The notes under the pieces were generated by a model. The model worked only from the letters and a program-made list of their open reading frames with translations, had not been told where the DNA came from and did no database searches. From positions 1 to 64,000 of the forward strand of contig CAUZBP010000003.1 of NCBI GenBank assembly GCA_963578105.1: 64,000 nucleotides of DNA. The letters run 5' to 3'. This document shows, piece after piece, positions 33,585 through 41,982 of the stretch; within the stretch, counting starts at the first letter, position 1, and every line of letters starts with the position of its first letter. The DNA comes from GCA-2718815 sp963578105 (GTDB lineage Bacteria; Planctomycetota; Planctomycetia; Pirellulales; Pirellulaceae). A program made the position numbers and the translations under genes.

Positions 33585-34877
33585 ATGAGAAGTCTCTTAA
33601 CCGTGGCATTGTTGCTGCTGGGTTCCACGCTCTGGGCCGTCGAACCAGTCACCGACACACCGACCGGTGCGAGTTTGACCGACTGGGAAGACACCGATTG
33701 GCCACAGTACCTGGGACGTCGCCGTGACGGGGTTTCCCAGGAAACCGGGCTGAACCTGGACTGGGATAGCCACCCGCCGGCAATACTCTGGCGAACACCG
33801 ATTGGGGGAGGGTATTCGTCACTGGCAACTCATCGTGGCCGGGTTTATGCCATGGGCGAACAAGACGGACAGATTCTGGGTTTCTGTTTTGAAGCTCATA
33901 CGGGTGAATTGTTGTGGCAACAGAAAGTGGGCGATCCCTACCTGGATCAACAGCAGCAGGGTTCCGGACCAAGAGCCACACCGACTTATCAAAATGGACA
34001 GGTTTTTTTTCTTGGCCCATCTGCTGACCTGGTCTGCGTGCGGGCTGATAATGGCACAACGTTGTGGCACACCAATATCTATGCAGCTTGCGGCATTGAG
34101 GACCCGGCCGCCGAGGATCAGTACTGGGGCCTCAGCACTTCTCCACTAGTGGAAGGGAATCTCGTCATCTGCCAGCCGGGGGGTAACCATGAGAATCATC
34201 TTGCGGCCTTCGACCGACGAAACGGGAAACTGGTCTGGAGCGCAGATAGCGATCACCGCTCGTACGCTTCACCAATCTCCACAAGCATCGCTGGCCGGCA
34301 CCAGGTGATCGCCTTCACGGGTGAATCACTGCTGGGTGTGAATCCGGACAACGGTGGAATCTTATGGCGATTTACCCACCGCAATCAATACAAATGCAAC
34401 TGCGCGACCCCTTTGGTAATCAATGATCAGATCTTCATTTCGACCGGTTATGGTGGAGGTTCAGCCTTATTACAACTGGAACGCGAAGGCGAGGAAATCC
34501 GAGTCACTGAAAAATGGTTACAGAAGCGTTATCAAAACTTATTCGCTACGAGCATGCTGGTGAATGGTTATCTTTACGGCTGTCACGGAGATGTTGGAAG
34601 TTGCACCTTTCGCTGCATTGAACTTGTAACCGGCGAACTACAGTGGGTGGACCGGCAGCCTGGACGATGTACGTGCATCAAGGTGGAAAACCACATCATC
34701 GCTTTGAGTGAAGACGGCGTACTCCGACTCATTGATCCCAATCCCGAGAAGTACGTCGAAAAAGCGAAATTGGAAGGGATACTCAAGTTGAAATCGTGGG
34801 CAGTGCCAGCGCTTTCCCGGAAGCGTCTATTTGTGCGTGATCAGCACGATCTGGTATGCATTGACCTGGACGATTGA
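33585..34877 (+). CDS. secreted PQQ-like beta-propeller repeat protein
   Basis: About 430 residues. Signal peptide MRSLLTVALLLLGSTLWA, cleaved near AVEP. The mature N-terminus DWPQYLGRRRDGVSQETGL is the standard opening of outer-membrane/periplasmic PQQ-repeat proteins of planctomycetes and verrucomicrobia. Blades end in typical turns: HTGELLWQQKVG, NGTTLWHTNIY, NGKLVWSADS, NGGILWRFTH, TGELQWVDRQ. No BamA-complex partner or dehydrogenase catalytic residues seen, so likely a scaffold or binding protein. ATGs at 33582 and 33585 both follow AAAAGGA; the second has the better spacing. Confidence 0.85.
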   Translation: MRSLLTVALLLLGSTLWAVEPVTDTPTGASLTDWEDTDWPQYLGRRRDGVSQETGLNLDWDSHPPAILWRTPIGGGYSSLATHRGRVYAMGEQDGQILGFCFEAHTGELLWQQKVGDPYLDQQQQGSGPRATPTYQNGQVFFLGPSADLVCVRADNGTTLWHTNIYAACGIEDPAAEDQYWGLSTSPLVEGNLVICQPGGNHENHLAAFDRRNGKLVWSADSDHRSYASPISTSIAGRHQVIAFTGESLLGVNPDNGGILWRFTHRNQYKCNCATPLVINDQIFISTGYGGGSALLQLEREGEEIRVTEKWLQKRYQNLFATSMLVNGYLYGCHGDVGSCTFRCIELVTGELQWVDRQPGRCTCIKVENHIIALSEDGVLRLIDPNPEKYVEKAKLEGILKLKSWAVPALSRKRLFVRDQHDLVCIDLDD

Positions 34878-35039
34878 ATGCTAACTGGTTCGATAGTGAG
34901 AACTACCTTACTCCTTGTTTTTCTGCAACCGGTGCTCCATTACACTGCAAATCGTCCAGGTTTCGTCATCGACAGACTTCACGTACTGGAAACCCAGGCC
35001 ACATTCAATCGTCAAACATCTTAATGGAAGGACTTCGAC

Positions 35040-35831
35040 ATGGCGGCAAACCAACCGATCATCGCCAATCCGGCAAAAGAAAAGCTCCGAAGAGGTGAAC
35101 CGATCACGGGAATAAACATCTTTGAAGCCTTGCTGCCGTCGGTTGTCAAAGTTTCATCCCAAGCGGGTTACGACATGATTATGGTCGACACAGAACACGT
35201 TGTTCACAACAACGAGACACTCACCACTTTTCTGGTCATGGGCCGCGATGCGGGTCTCACACCGGTCGTCACGGTTGTGTCACCAGAACGCGCGCTCGTA
35301 TCACGGATGCTGGATGCTGGGGCACTGGGAATCATCCTCTCCCATGCCGAATCCGCCCAGCAGGTTGAAGAACTTGTTCGCTGGATGAAGTACGCACCGT
35401 CTGGCGAGCGGGGATTGGCGTTGGGCGCCAACGCCCGGTACAACGACTCGGATGTGGCTCGTTATTGCCGGGAATCGAATGACGCAATGCTCGTGCTGCC
35501 CAAGATCGAGTCGCCGCTGGGGGTGGAAAACGCAGAAGCCATCATGTCGGTTCCGGGGGTGGACGGGATCGTGTTCGGTCCCGGCGACCTGGCGGCCAAA
35601 ATGGGATTCCATGGACAATGGCAGCATCCGGAGGTGTTGGGGGCCATGGAACATGTGATCGAAGGAGCGCTCGAGCGAGGCTTGGCAGTTGAGCCCGCCA
35701 TCATTCCCCGGGACGGGGCAAGCTATGAACGCGACGTGGCACGCGGTATTCGTATCTTTGGGGCCACCAGGTGCAGCGAGTACCACCTGTTGAAGCAAGC
35801 CGCCATCGATTTCATCGCACCGTATGCCTAG
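35040..35831 (+). CDS. HpcH/HpaI family aldolase
   Basis: 263 residues, class II metal-dependent aldolase with a phosphoenolpyruvate-mutase-like TIM barrel. Conserved parts: YDMIMVDTEHVVHNNETL (in place of the family D-x-EH), VSRMLDAGALGIILSHAESA (family LDAGAxGIxxPxV, with SH where VP is usual), GERGLALGANARY, LPKIESPLGVENAEAI (Glu metal ligand), and GIVFGPGDLAAKMG (Asp ligand). Cleaves or forms 2-keto-hydroxy acids, e.g. 2-keto-3-deoxy sugar acids. Strong GGAAGGA site before the ATG. Stands alone, convergent with the methyltransferase gene; the 99 bp between show no terminator. Confidence 0.88.
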   Translation: MAANQPIIANPAKEKLRRGEPITGINIFEALLPSVVKVSSQAGYDMIMVDTEHVVHNNETLTTFLVMGRDAGLTPVVTVVSPERALVSRMLDAGALGIILSHAESAQQVEELVRWMKYAPSGERGLALGANARYNDSDVARYCRESNDAMLVLPKIESPLGVENAEAIMSVPGVDGIVFGPGDLAAKMGFHGQWQHPEVLGAMEHVIEGALERGLAVEPAIIPRDGASYERDVARGIRIFGATRCSEYHLLKQAAIDFIAPYA

Positions 35832-35930
35832 TCCGGCAGGTTACCTCCGACGTGACGCATGAAAGCATCAACAGCTTTGTCCCACGATTTCCTTGTCGCA
35901 TGAAGTTTGAGCGCCCCGCGTTCCCACACC

Positions 35931-36974
35931 TCACGGCATGCGCACCTTCAGGAACAAACCGATACCAAGCGGTTCCCAGGAAACCCCGACCTGATCCTCG
36001 CCATAACCCGCCAGTGCGGCGACGCGGGTCAATGCTGATGCATCTCGGTAGTTTAAGTACCAGTTCCCAATCCACTCCAGATAGGCTCGACTCGGTAGGT
36101 GTGCGGCAAAACTACTCACCAACATCTCACCACCTCGACTCAGATGACCTCCCAGAAACGCCAGCATCTCGGCAGCCTGAGTGTCGCTCAAATAATTTAA
36201 CATTTCACTAGATATCACTACATCGGCAGGAGAAAGGGGCAATGTCGGGCCGCTTGATTCGGGCAATCGAAAAAGATTCTCACAGTGTGTTTCGACCTGC
36301 TTGTTCGACAACACCTTCTGCAACCGGTTGCGAGCGCTGGCAAGAGCCCCCGGGTCGCTGTCGAGAAGTGTCACACGCAGTCGCTTCTGACAGGCTTCGG
36401 GTACGATAGAAACCAGTTGCTCTAGTTCGATGGCTGGCCCGCAACCGAAACTGATAATGTGCGTGGATTTTTTGTTGGTGTTCAAACAACGATTTAGAAG
36501 CTCTTCGGTTATCAAATCTATTTTGTTTCCCAGGGCTAAAGGAACCGCCTGGCCGAGGAAGCAAGCATCTAGAGCAGCCCCTAAGGAATGTGAACTGCTG
36601 GTTCGTTGGATGATTCGAGTCAATAATTCGTAGTCACCAGCATGCCCACGTGGTTTGCGGCGCGATCGGAGTTGTAGCGGGCCCTGTTCCAGGTATCCGC
36701 CAGCAATGCGCCAAAGATCAGCCGAAGGCATGAGGTTCGATTCGCCCCAACACTGAGTGGCCACGAGAGTTTCCAGGCACCGGCGAAGCGCTTGGTGAAC
36801 CAGGCGGCTTGTCAGTGGATCATCTGTCCAATTGCTGGTTAACTGCTGGGCTTGATCTAGGTCCGTGACCAATTGTTCTGCAGCGTTCCGTGTCATGGAA
36901 ACAATTTCATGAACGGTTGGTTGTTCACCGGTTGCGCGCCGTTCCACTCGCCCATAATCTGAATTCCTAGGCAT
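35931..36974 (-). CDS. SAM-dependent methyltransferase, PhcB-like
   Basis: 347 residues. The C-terminal half is a class I methyltransferase: HIISFGCGPAIELEQLV (glycine-rich SAM loop), RVTLLDSDPGALASAR (acidic end of beta2), ADVVISSEMLNYLSD, GGEMLVSSFA. The N-terminal half carries RKPRGHAGDYELLTRII, which resembles the PRGYAGDYEMM segment of PhcB-type proteins that make 3-hydroxypalmitate methyl ester, a quorum signal in Ralstonia. I infer a fatty-acid or related carboxyl methyltransferase; the resemblance is from memory. No PhcS/PhcR partner in the window. No clear Shine-Dalgarno before 36974. Confidence 0.68.
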   Translation of the reverse strand: MPRNSDYGRVERRATGEQPTVHEIVSMTRNAAEQLVTDLDQAQQLTSNWTDDPLTSRLVHQALRRCLETLVATQCWGESNLMPSADLWRIAGGYLEQGPLQLRSRRKPRGHAGDYELLTRIIQRTSSSHSLGAALDACFLGQAVPLALGNKIDLITEELLNRCLNTNKKSTHIISFGCGPAIELEQLVSIVPEACQKRLRVTLLDSDPGALASARNRLQKVLSNKQVETHCENLFRLPESSGPTLPLSPADVVISSEMLNYLSDTQAAEMLAFLGGHLSRGGEMLVSSFAAHLPSRAYLEWIGNWYLNYRDASALTRVAALAGYGEDQVGVSWEPLGIGLFLKVRMP

Positions 36975-37117
36975 GTAGGTGAATTTACTAATAAACGTTA
37001 CTATACACCAAGAGCTGTTCGGTTATCCCACGATAGATACTATGCTCAGAAAGTACATTAAACCCGTCATTTCTGGACTTTTTCCTGTCTTTCACGGTCC
37101 TCAAAAAAGTCAATATA

Positions 37118-38080
37118 TTGAACCTCACACGACTCAGTTTCCCAGCTTTCATGACATTCGGCTGGGCGATGTTTTTCATCCTCCCGGACACCGTCGCCGC
37201 CGAGAGGATGCGTTGGAAAATGGAGGCTGGTGATCGGTTCGCGGTCGAATTCAGCCACTCCACCAAACTGTTGAGCGATGGCGTCGAAATTCCCCACGAT
37301 ACAAAGTTGTGGATCACATGGACTGTCGACCGAGTGGGAAAAGACGGGACTTTCCATCTCACACAAACGATTGATCGAATTGCGGTCATGATCGGACTTC
37401 CCGGCCGGGATAAGCTCAACTACGACTCCTCCAACTACGACTCCTCCAACGGGGAGGAAGCAGAAGGGCTTTTGCAAACTGTCTCGACCATGATGCAACC
37501 TTTGGTAGGGGTTAAGCTTCGTCAAAAAATGAATGACCGGGGAAAAATACTGGAGCTGACCGTCTCCGACAAAGTATTAGCCGGAATTCAAACCAACCCG
37601 CTCATCAAGAGGATGCTGCCAAACGATTCCGTGAAGAACGTGTGCCCTGGCATTTTTCCGGAATTCCCTGAAGCAGCCATCAACGAAGGCGATCATTGGA
37701 GCACGGACGAAGAATCCCGGTCACCGTTGGGCAACATGATCCTGAGTACTACATTTATCTATCGGGGTCAGAAAACCCTCGACGGCAGGCAACTGACTCG
37801 GCTGGAGGTTTCAACAGACGTTACGCTGCTCAAAGACCCCCAAGCCGCGCCGGGAACGAACCTTGACTTGCGGGAACAGGAGAGTACGGGGACCATTCAT
37901 TTTGACAACCAAGCGGGTTACCTAGTCGATTTGTGCATTCAACGAAAAATGACGATCGACCTTGTGGTGTTTGGCCAACCCGTCACTCAAAAAATCGAAA
38001 CGACCCAACAATTGACAATGCAACCCGACAAGGCGGAGGGTTCGCTTATCGACATCAGGACTGACGGTATTGCCAATTAA
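37118..38080 (+). CDS. exported DUF6263-like protein
   Basis: About 320 residues, exported: MNLTRLSFPAFMTFGWAMFF then ILPDTVAA. The mature part is beta-rich: RMRWKMEAGDRFAVEFSHST, LWITWTVDRVGKDGTFHLTQ, GKILELTVSDKVL, ending with EKIETTQQLTMQ-like repeats (TQKIETTQQLTMQPD). This matches what I know of DUF6263, a planctomycete/bacteroidete lipoprotein-like family of unknown function. The start is uncertain: TTG at 37118 gives a proper signal peptide, ATG at 37151 a weak one. The product contains a five-residue duplication (YDSSNYDSSN). Confidence 0.6.
   Translation: MNLTRLSFPAFMTFGWAMFFILPDTVAAERMRWKMEAGDRFAVEFSHSTKLLSDGVEIPHDTKLWITWTVDRVGKDGTFHLTQTIDRIAVMIGLPGRDKLNYDSSNYDSSNGEEAEGLLQTVSTMMQPLVGVKLRQKMNDRGKILELTVSDKVLAGIQTNPLIKRMLPNDSVKNVCPGIFPEFPEAAINEGDHWSTDEESRSPLGNMILSTTFIYRGQKTLDGRQLTRLEVSTDVTLLKDPQAAPGTNLDLREQESTGTIHFDNQAGYLVDLCIQRKMTIDLVVFGQPVTQKIETTQQLTMQPDKAEGSLIDIRTDGIAN
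37418..37450 (+). repeat. in-frame 15-bp tandem duplication inside the DUF6263-like gene
   Basis: AACTACGACTCCTCC is repeated exactly in tandem (37418-37432 and 37433-37447) and encodes NYDSS twice. The unit is a multiple of three so the frame is kept; it falls in a loop before EEAEGLLQTVSTMM. Likely slippage. Confidence 0.8.
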
Positions 38081-38248
38081 GAGTCCTTGGAGCACAAACA
38101 CGGTTTTTCATTCAATCACCCCACACCCGTGAGCCGAGAAAACAGCCGGAAACACAAGGGCCGGAGAAACAACAAGGGCGCTGCCGGTTTCTCAACACCT
38201 CAGGCAAACACATCGAGGCGATTGGTACGCGTTGCGCAGCTGGAAGGT

Positions 38249-39022
38249 TCAGTCCGTCGTCGTTCCGGCCATTGCGCGTGCAATTGTTTTGATAAGAAGA
38301 TGGCGTTGGCGAAGGTAACAGAAATGATCACCAGAGAAAATACGGCATTGAAACTCGGCATCCGTGTGGAGCCTCCAGGCTTCCAATCCTGCCCGAGTCG
38401 TGAGTGAATCCTCCGATCCACCCAAGGCGTACAGAGGGCAGGAAAGTGGTTTGCCTGATTGATGACGATAAGTTTCAATGATCGCCATATCGGCACGAAA
38501 CGCGGGCAACAAGATCTCCATGAGTTCCTGGTTGTTCAATACTTCGCTGGGCGTGCCCCCCATTCGCCGTAACTCGACCAACAGCTCATGGTCGGGTAAT
38601 TTGTGAAGAGAAGTGCAACCGGCGGACCGAGGTACATGATCAGGGCCGTTTCGACCGGAGACAAAGAGGTGGGAAGGGGCCGGTTCTCTCATCATCCGGG
38701 CCAGTTCATAGGCAACTAGTGCACCCATGCTGTGCCCAAACAGGGCGAAAGGGCGGCCGTCGGCAACCCGGGTCAGCGGCTCCACCAGTTGCGGTACGAG
38801 TTTGTGCAACGCCTGTATCGGTTTTTCGGACAAACGGTCCTCCCGACCCGGCAATTGAAAGGCCCCCAATTCGATGGCTGCGGGTAGCTCCCGAGACCAA
38901 TTTGAAAAAACACTCGCCCCGCCACCGGCATGTGAAAAACAGAAGAGAACCTGAGCGGCCCCAGGGCGTGGACAAGGCCGCTTGACCCATCGACAGAGAC
39001 GATATGCAGCGTCTGAACTCAT
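38249..39022 (-). CDS. type II thioesterase (alpha/beta hydrolase)
   Basis: About 257 residues. Editing thioesterase of the GrsT/SrfAD/RifR class: CFSHAGGGASVFSNW at the start (oxyanion loop), FALFGHSMGALVAYELAR with the nucleophile Ser in GHSMG, PLYALGGSEDSLTTRAGLEAW with the acid Asp, and RIFSGDHFCYL with the catalytic His. Such enzymes remove wrong acyl groups from phosphopantetheine arms of non-ribosomal peptide or polyketide synthases. None of those lie in the window, so the partner is elsewhere or the enzyme works on another carrier. The start at 39022 (MSSDAAYRLC) is preferred over 39109, which adds a tail without family similarity. Confidence 0.9.
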   Translation of the reverse strand: MSSDAAYRLCRWVKRPCPRPGAAQVLFCFSHAGGGASVFSNWSRELPAAIELGAFQLPGREDRLSEKPIQALHKLVPQLVEPLTRVADGRPFALFGHSMGALVAYELARMMREPAPSHLFVSGRNGPDHVPRSAGCTSLHKLPDHELLVELRRMGGTPSEVLNNQELMEILLPAFRADMAIIETYRHQSGKPLSCPLYALGGSEDSLTTRAGLEAWRLHTDAEFQCRIFSGDHFCYLRQRHLLIKTIARAMAGTTTD

Positions 39023-39367
39023 CGGTTTACTTAGAAAGTTGGTTTCTAGAAGCAGCGTTTCCCGAGGACTTTTTCTTGTTGACCACAGAACGAGCGGCCG
39101 GCTTGGCAAAAATCAACAGATTTGCCATACTTCGCGGCTCAGCGGAGCCTCCAGACGAATGCCAACCGGCAATTGTACAACATGGTCGTGTAGGTTATTG
39201 TGTGGGGTTGTCGGGATTTCCGTTAACTCGAGGGTCGTGGGCCAGTCAGTTGCAGTTCCGGTAGTCCGGCAAAGGTGCCTGACAGGCGTGGTACCTGACA
39301 GGTGTCACCAACGAATTGTACCCCGACAAGTCCCAGAATCAATGAAACGGCGGACGAGAAAGCAACG
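39023..39367. other. divergent intergenic region upstream of the corrinoid cluster
   Basis: 345 bp with no gene. The 9-base word CCTGACAGG occurs at 39278-39286 and 39294-39302, each followed by a GT-rich triplet, 66 bp before the first gene of the cluster; spacing 16 bp would place both on nearly the same helical face plus half a turn. A possible operator or a genome-wide repeat. I looked for a cobalamin riboswitch B12 box here and did not find one. Confidence 0.35.
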
Positions 39368-40009
39368 ATGGGTAAAACTCTAGATTTGGGACTTCGTGTC
39401 GAACTGCTGTCAACGGACCCGCACTGCCATGACGTTTCGCTGGGTCTTTATCGACAGGTGGTTGACGATGCGCCGCGATTTACCATTCACTCCTACAGTC
39501 GTGATTCTGGCGTCGAGGAACGCATCGCCTACTTGAACAAAGTGATGGAAACAATGTTGGGCCTGGAAGAAGTTGCCACCGCCCCGGGTTGGCTTCAATT
39601 TTCCTGCCGAAGGCAGCATTTACGGCCCTTGAAGCGAGCATTCCTCGATCTATGCAAGTTAAAAACGGGCACGCCTCTGGAAGTCAAACCGCTCACTGCT
39701 TTCGACAAGAAAGCTGAAACTGAGTTGACCGTGGTCCCTCTGGGAAACGGAAGTTACCGAACCACAGCAGGCAGTAACAATGAAAAAGTGACGCGTCGCC
39801 TGGCTGCCCTGACTCGGGGGTTCGTCAAGTTATGCGAGATGGAAGTCATCCAGGATGAAAAGAACGATTTTCGTTTTCCCTGCGGTCAGGACCATCACGT
39901 GTTGCTAGGACAGATGACCTATCGGGCACAGAATGTACGGGCAACCATGCAAGAGGAGGAGCAAATTGCCGCCCGTGGAAAACTTTCAGCTCCCAGTCAG
40001 CAGAATTGA
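39368..40009 (+). CDS. unknown protein at the head of the corrinoid methyl-transfer cluster
   Basis: 213 residues, soluble, no family recognised. Begins MGKTLDLGLRVELLSTD; notable are a His-Cys-His cluster (DPHCHD, residues 17-22), Cys80, Cys96, Cys156 and a CGQDHH segment (172-177), then a charged helical tail (MQEEEQIAARGK). These could make a metal or cofactor site, but no known motif fits. Stop lies 17 bp before the MtaA-type methyltransferase gene on the same strand, so it is probably co-transcribed with the methyl-transfer genes. The ATG at 39368 is chosen; the frame extends to 39302 across the CCTGACAGG repeat. Confidence 0.6.
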   Translation: MGKTLDLGLRVELLSTDPHCHDVSLGLYRQVVDDAPRFTIHSYSRDSGVEERIAYLNKVMETMLGLEEVATAPGWLQFSCRRQHLRPLKRAFLDLCKLKTGTPLEVKPLTAFDKKAETELTVVPLGNGSYRTTAGSNNEKVTRRLAALTRGFVKLCEMEVIQDEKNDFRFPCGQDHHVLLGQMTYRAQNVRATMQEEEQIAARGKLSAPSQQN

Positions 40010-40026
40010 TGTAGCGAGATAAATTC

Positions 40027-41073
40027 ATGATTCAACAAAGCCTTAAACCGATGACAAGCCGCCAGCGGGTCCTGGCCGCGTTGTCTCGACAACCTGTGGA
40101 CCGAACTCCAATTTGCAATCCCACCTCGGTAGCCACCGTCGAATTGATGGATCTGGTCGATGCCCGTTTTCCAGAAAGTAACCGAAATGCCGAAAAGATG
40201 GCCCGCCTGGCCGCTACGGGCTACACGGAACTTGGATTCGACACGATCATGCCCGTGTTCACCATCATTCAAGAATCCTCCGCCCTCGGTTGCAAAATGC
40301 AGTGGGAAGGAAAAGACAACTGGCCCACCGTCAAAATGAACGAGCCGATTTGGGCGGAACCTGAAGACATCAGCATTCCCGCCAATTTCCTGACGCACCC
40401 CGACACGAAATGTGTCCTGGACGCCATTCGGATCCTGAAGAAGGAGTTCGGAGACGAGGTCGCCATTATCGGCAAAACGATGGGTCCCTGGTCGTTGGGC
40501 TATCACTGCTTCGGCGTTGAGAAATTTTTACTGATGTCGCTGGACGATCCCGACAAAACCCGACGTTGTCTGGAAAAGATGAAGCAGGCAACGATTGAGT
40601 TTGGACGAGCACAGATCGAAGCGGGGGCAGATGCCATCACATTGCCTGATCACGCCACCGGAGACCTGGTCAGCGGCGAATACTACGATCGCTTCCTGAA
40701 GGAGATGCACACCCAGTTTGTCGAAGACATCCCCATCCCGATTATCTTGCACATTTGCGGTCGCACCGTCGACCGCATGGATTACATCGCTCAAACGGGC
40801 ATGGCCGCGTTTCATTACGACTCGAAGAACAAACCCGTGGAATCGATGGAAACGGTGACTCAACGAATTTCGTTGGTGGGCAATATCAACAATCCCGAAA
40901 CACTCTACTCCAAGGGGCCGGAAGAGGTAGCCGCTGAGGTTTTGGAGAACCTGGATGCCGGTGTACAACTTGTCGGCCCGGAATGTGCCATTCCGTTGCA
41001 GACACCTATTGAAAACTTGAAAGCGATCCCGGAAGCAGTGCGGTGGTGGCACGCGAACCGATCAGAAAATTGA
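40027..41073 (+). CDS. UroD/MtaA-family corrinoid-dependent methyltransferase
   Basis: 348 residues, uroporphyrinogen-decarboxylase-like TIM barrel of the MtaA/MtbA/CmuA group. N-terminal MTSRQRVLAALSRQPVDRTP is the family opening. Zinc-site pattern His-x-Cys-x75-Cys is complete: His242 and Cys244 in ILHICGRT, Cys320 in VGPECAIPLQTP; this distinguishes it from true uroporphyrinogen decarboxylase, which lacks it. Such enzymes move a methyl group between a corrinoid protein and a thiol (coenzyme M, or tetrahydrofolate in some bacteria) or load the corrinoid from a substrate. It is followed 9 bp later by a homocysteine methyltransferase gene and then the corrinoid carrier, so all probably share one transcript. 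Confidence 0.88.
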   Translation: MIQQSLKPMTSRQRVLAALSRQPVDRTPICNPTSVATVELMDLVDARFPESNRNAEKMARLAATGYTELGFDTIMPVFTIIQESSALGCKMQWEGKDNWPTVKMNEPIWAEPEDISIPANFLTHPDTKCVLDAIRILKKEFGDEVAIIGKTMGPWSLGYHCFGVEKFLLMSLDDPDKTRRCLEKMKQATIEFGRAQIEAGADAITLPDHATGDLVSGEYYDRFLKEMHTQFVEDIPIPIILHICGRTVDRMDYIAQTGMAAFHYDSKNKPVESMETVTQRISLVGNINNPETLYSKGPEEVAAEVLENLDAGVQLVGPECAIPLQTPIENLKAIPEAVRWWHANRSEN

Positions 41074-41082
41074 GACCTTGAA

Positions 41083-41961
41083 ATGAGTTTATTGCTGGAA
41101 CGCATTCGCCAGGGAGAAATCCTGGTATCGGACGGAGCCACAGGTACTTACCTGCAGGACAATGGTCTAGAAGCGGGGGGCTGCCCGGAAGAATTCAATG
41201 CTTCGCATCCGGAGGTCGTCCGGCAAATGGCCGCCAATTATTTCGAGGCCGGTTCCGACATGGTGGAGACCAATTCATTTGGCGGCAGTCGATACATGTT
41301 GCAAAAGTACGGCCATGGTGACCGTGTTGAAGAATTGAACCGCCTCGGTGCCGAACTGGCCCGTGGCGCGGCATCTGCAGGACAATTTGTACTGGGTTCT
41401 ATCGGGCCTACAGGTGAGTTTCTCGAGCCCAACGGCACAGCGACTGAAAGTGAAATGTACAAAGTGTTTGCGGACCAAGCACGTGGACTGGCTGCCGGCG
41501 GCGTTGACGCATTCTGCATCGAAACTATGAGCGACATGGCGGAGATTTCGTTGGCCATTCGAGCAGCAAAAGAAAACACTGAACTGCCCGTCGTCGCCAC
41601 GCTCACCTTTGATCGGGGACCACGCGGGTTTTTCACCATGTTCGGCATCACCCCCGCGGCTGCGGGCGAACAACTTTCTGAAGCGGGTGCGGATATTGTG
41701 GGGTCGAATTGTGGAATCGCTATTGATAATATGATAGAAATTATCACAGACATGCGGCAGGCCACGGACCGGCCCATTCTAACCCATGTCAATGCAGGCA
41801 TCCCCAAAATTAAAGGTGGTAAAATCGTCTATCCTGACACACCTGAATTCATGGCAGAACGCATGCCGAAGATGGTCGAGGCAGGCGCTAATATCATTGG
41901 TGGATGTTGCGGAACCGGCCCAGCCCACGTGCGAGCGTTCGTTCAAGCCGTCCGTAATTAG
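41083..41961 (+). CDS. homocysteine S-methyltransferase family protein
   Basis: 292 residues, barrel of the BHMT/MetH-N-terminal family. DGATGTYLQDNG opens the family; VETNSFGGSR is the substrate loop; the zinc ligands are all present: Cys210 (VGSNCG) and Cys275-Cys276 (IIGGCCGTGPAH). It contains only the homocysteine-binding module of methionine synthase, about 300 of MetH's roughly 1200 residues. With the separate corrinoid protein downstream (21 bp gap), it is likely to take methyl from methylcob(III)amide to make methionine, or act as the methyl-donor entry enzyme. Sits second in the methyl-transfer trio. Confidence 0.92.
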   Translation: MSLLLERIRQGEILVSDGATGTYLQDNGLEAGGCPEEFNASHPEVVRQMAANYFEAGSDMVETNSFGGSRYMLQKYGHGDRVEELNRLGAELARGAASAGQFVLGSIGPTGEFLEPNGTATESEMYKVFADQARGLAAGGVDAFCIETMSDMAEISLAIRAAKENTELPVVATLTFDRGPRGFFTMFGITPAAAGEQLSEAGADIVGSNCGIAIDNMIEIITDMRQATDRPILTHVNAGIPKIKGGKIVYPDTPEFMAERMPKMVEAGANIIGGCCGTGPAHVRAFVQAVRN

Positions 41962-41982
41962 ACACGGTTCTCGGAGTAGCAA

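Noticed and set aside
39173..39201. TTGTAC-17 bp-TATTGT promoter candidate
   Set aside because: Only three and four consensus positions match; too weak to list as a feature.
39023..39367. Cobalamin riboswitch before the corrinoid genes
   Set aside because: I looked for a B12 box and the flanking helices and saw none; the enzymes use corrinoid but the leader has no visible aptamer.
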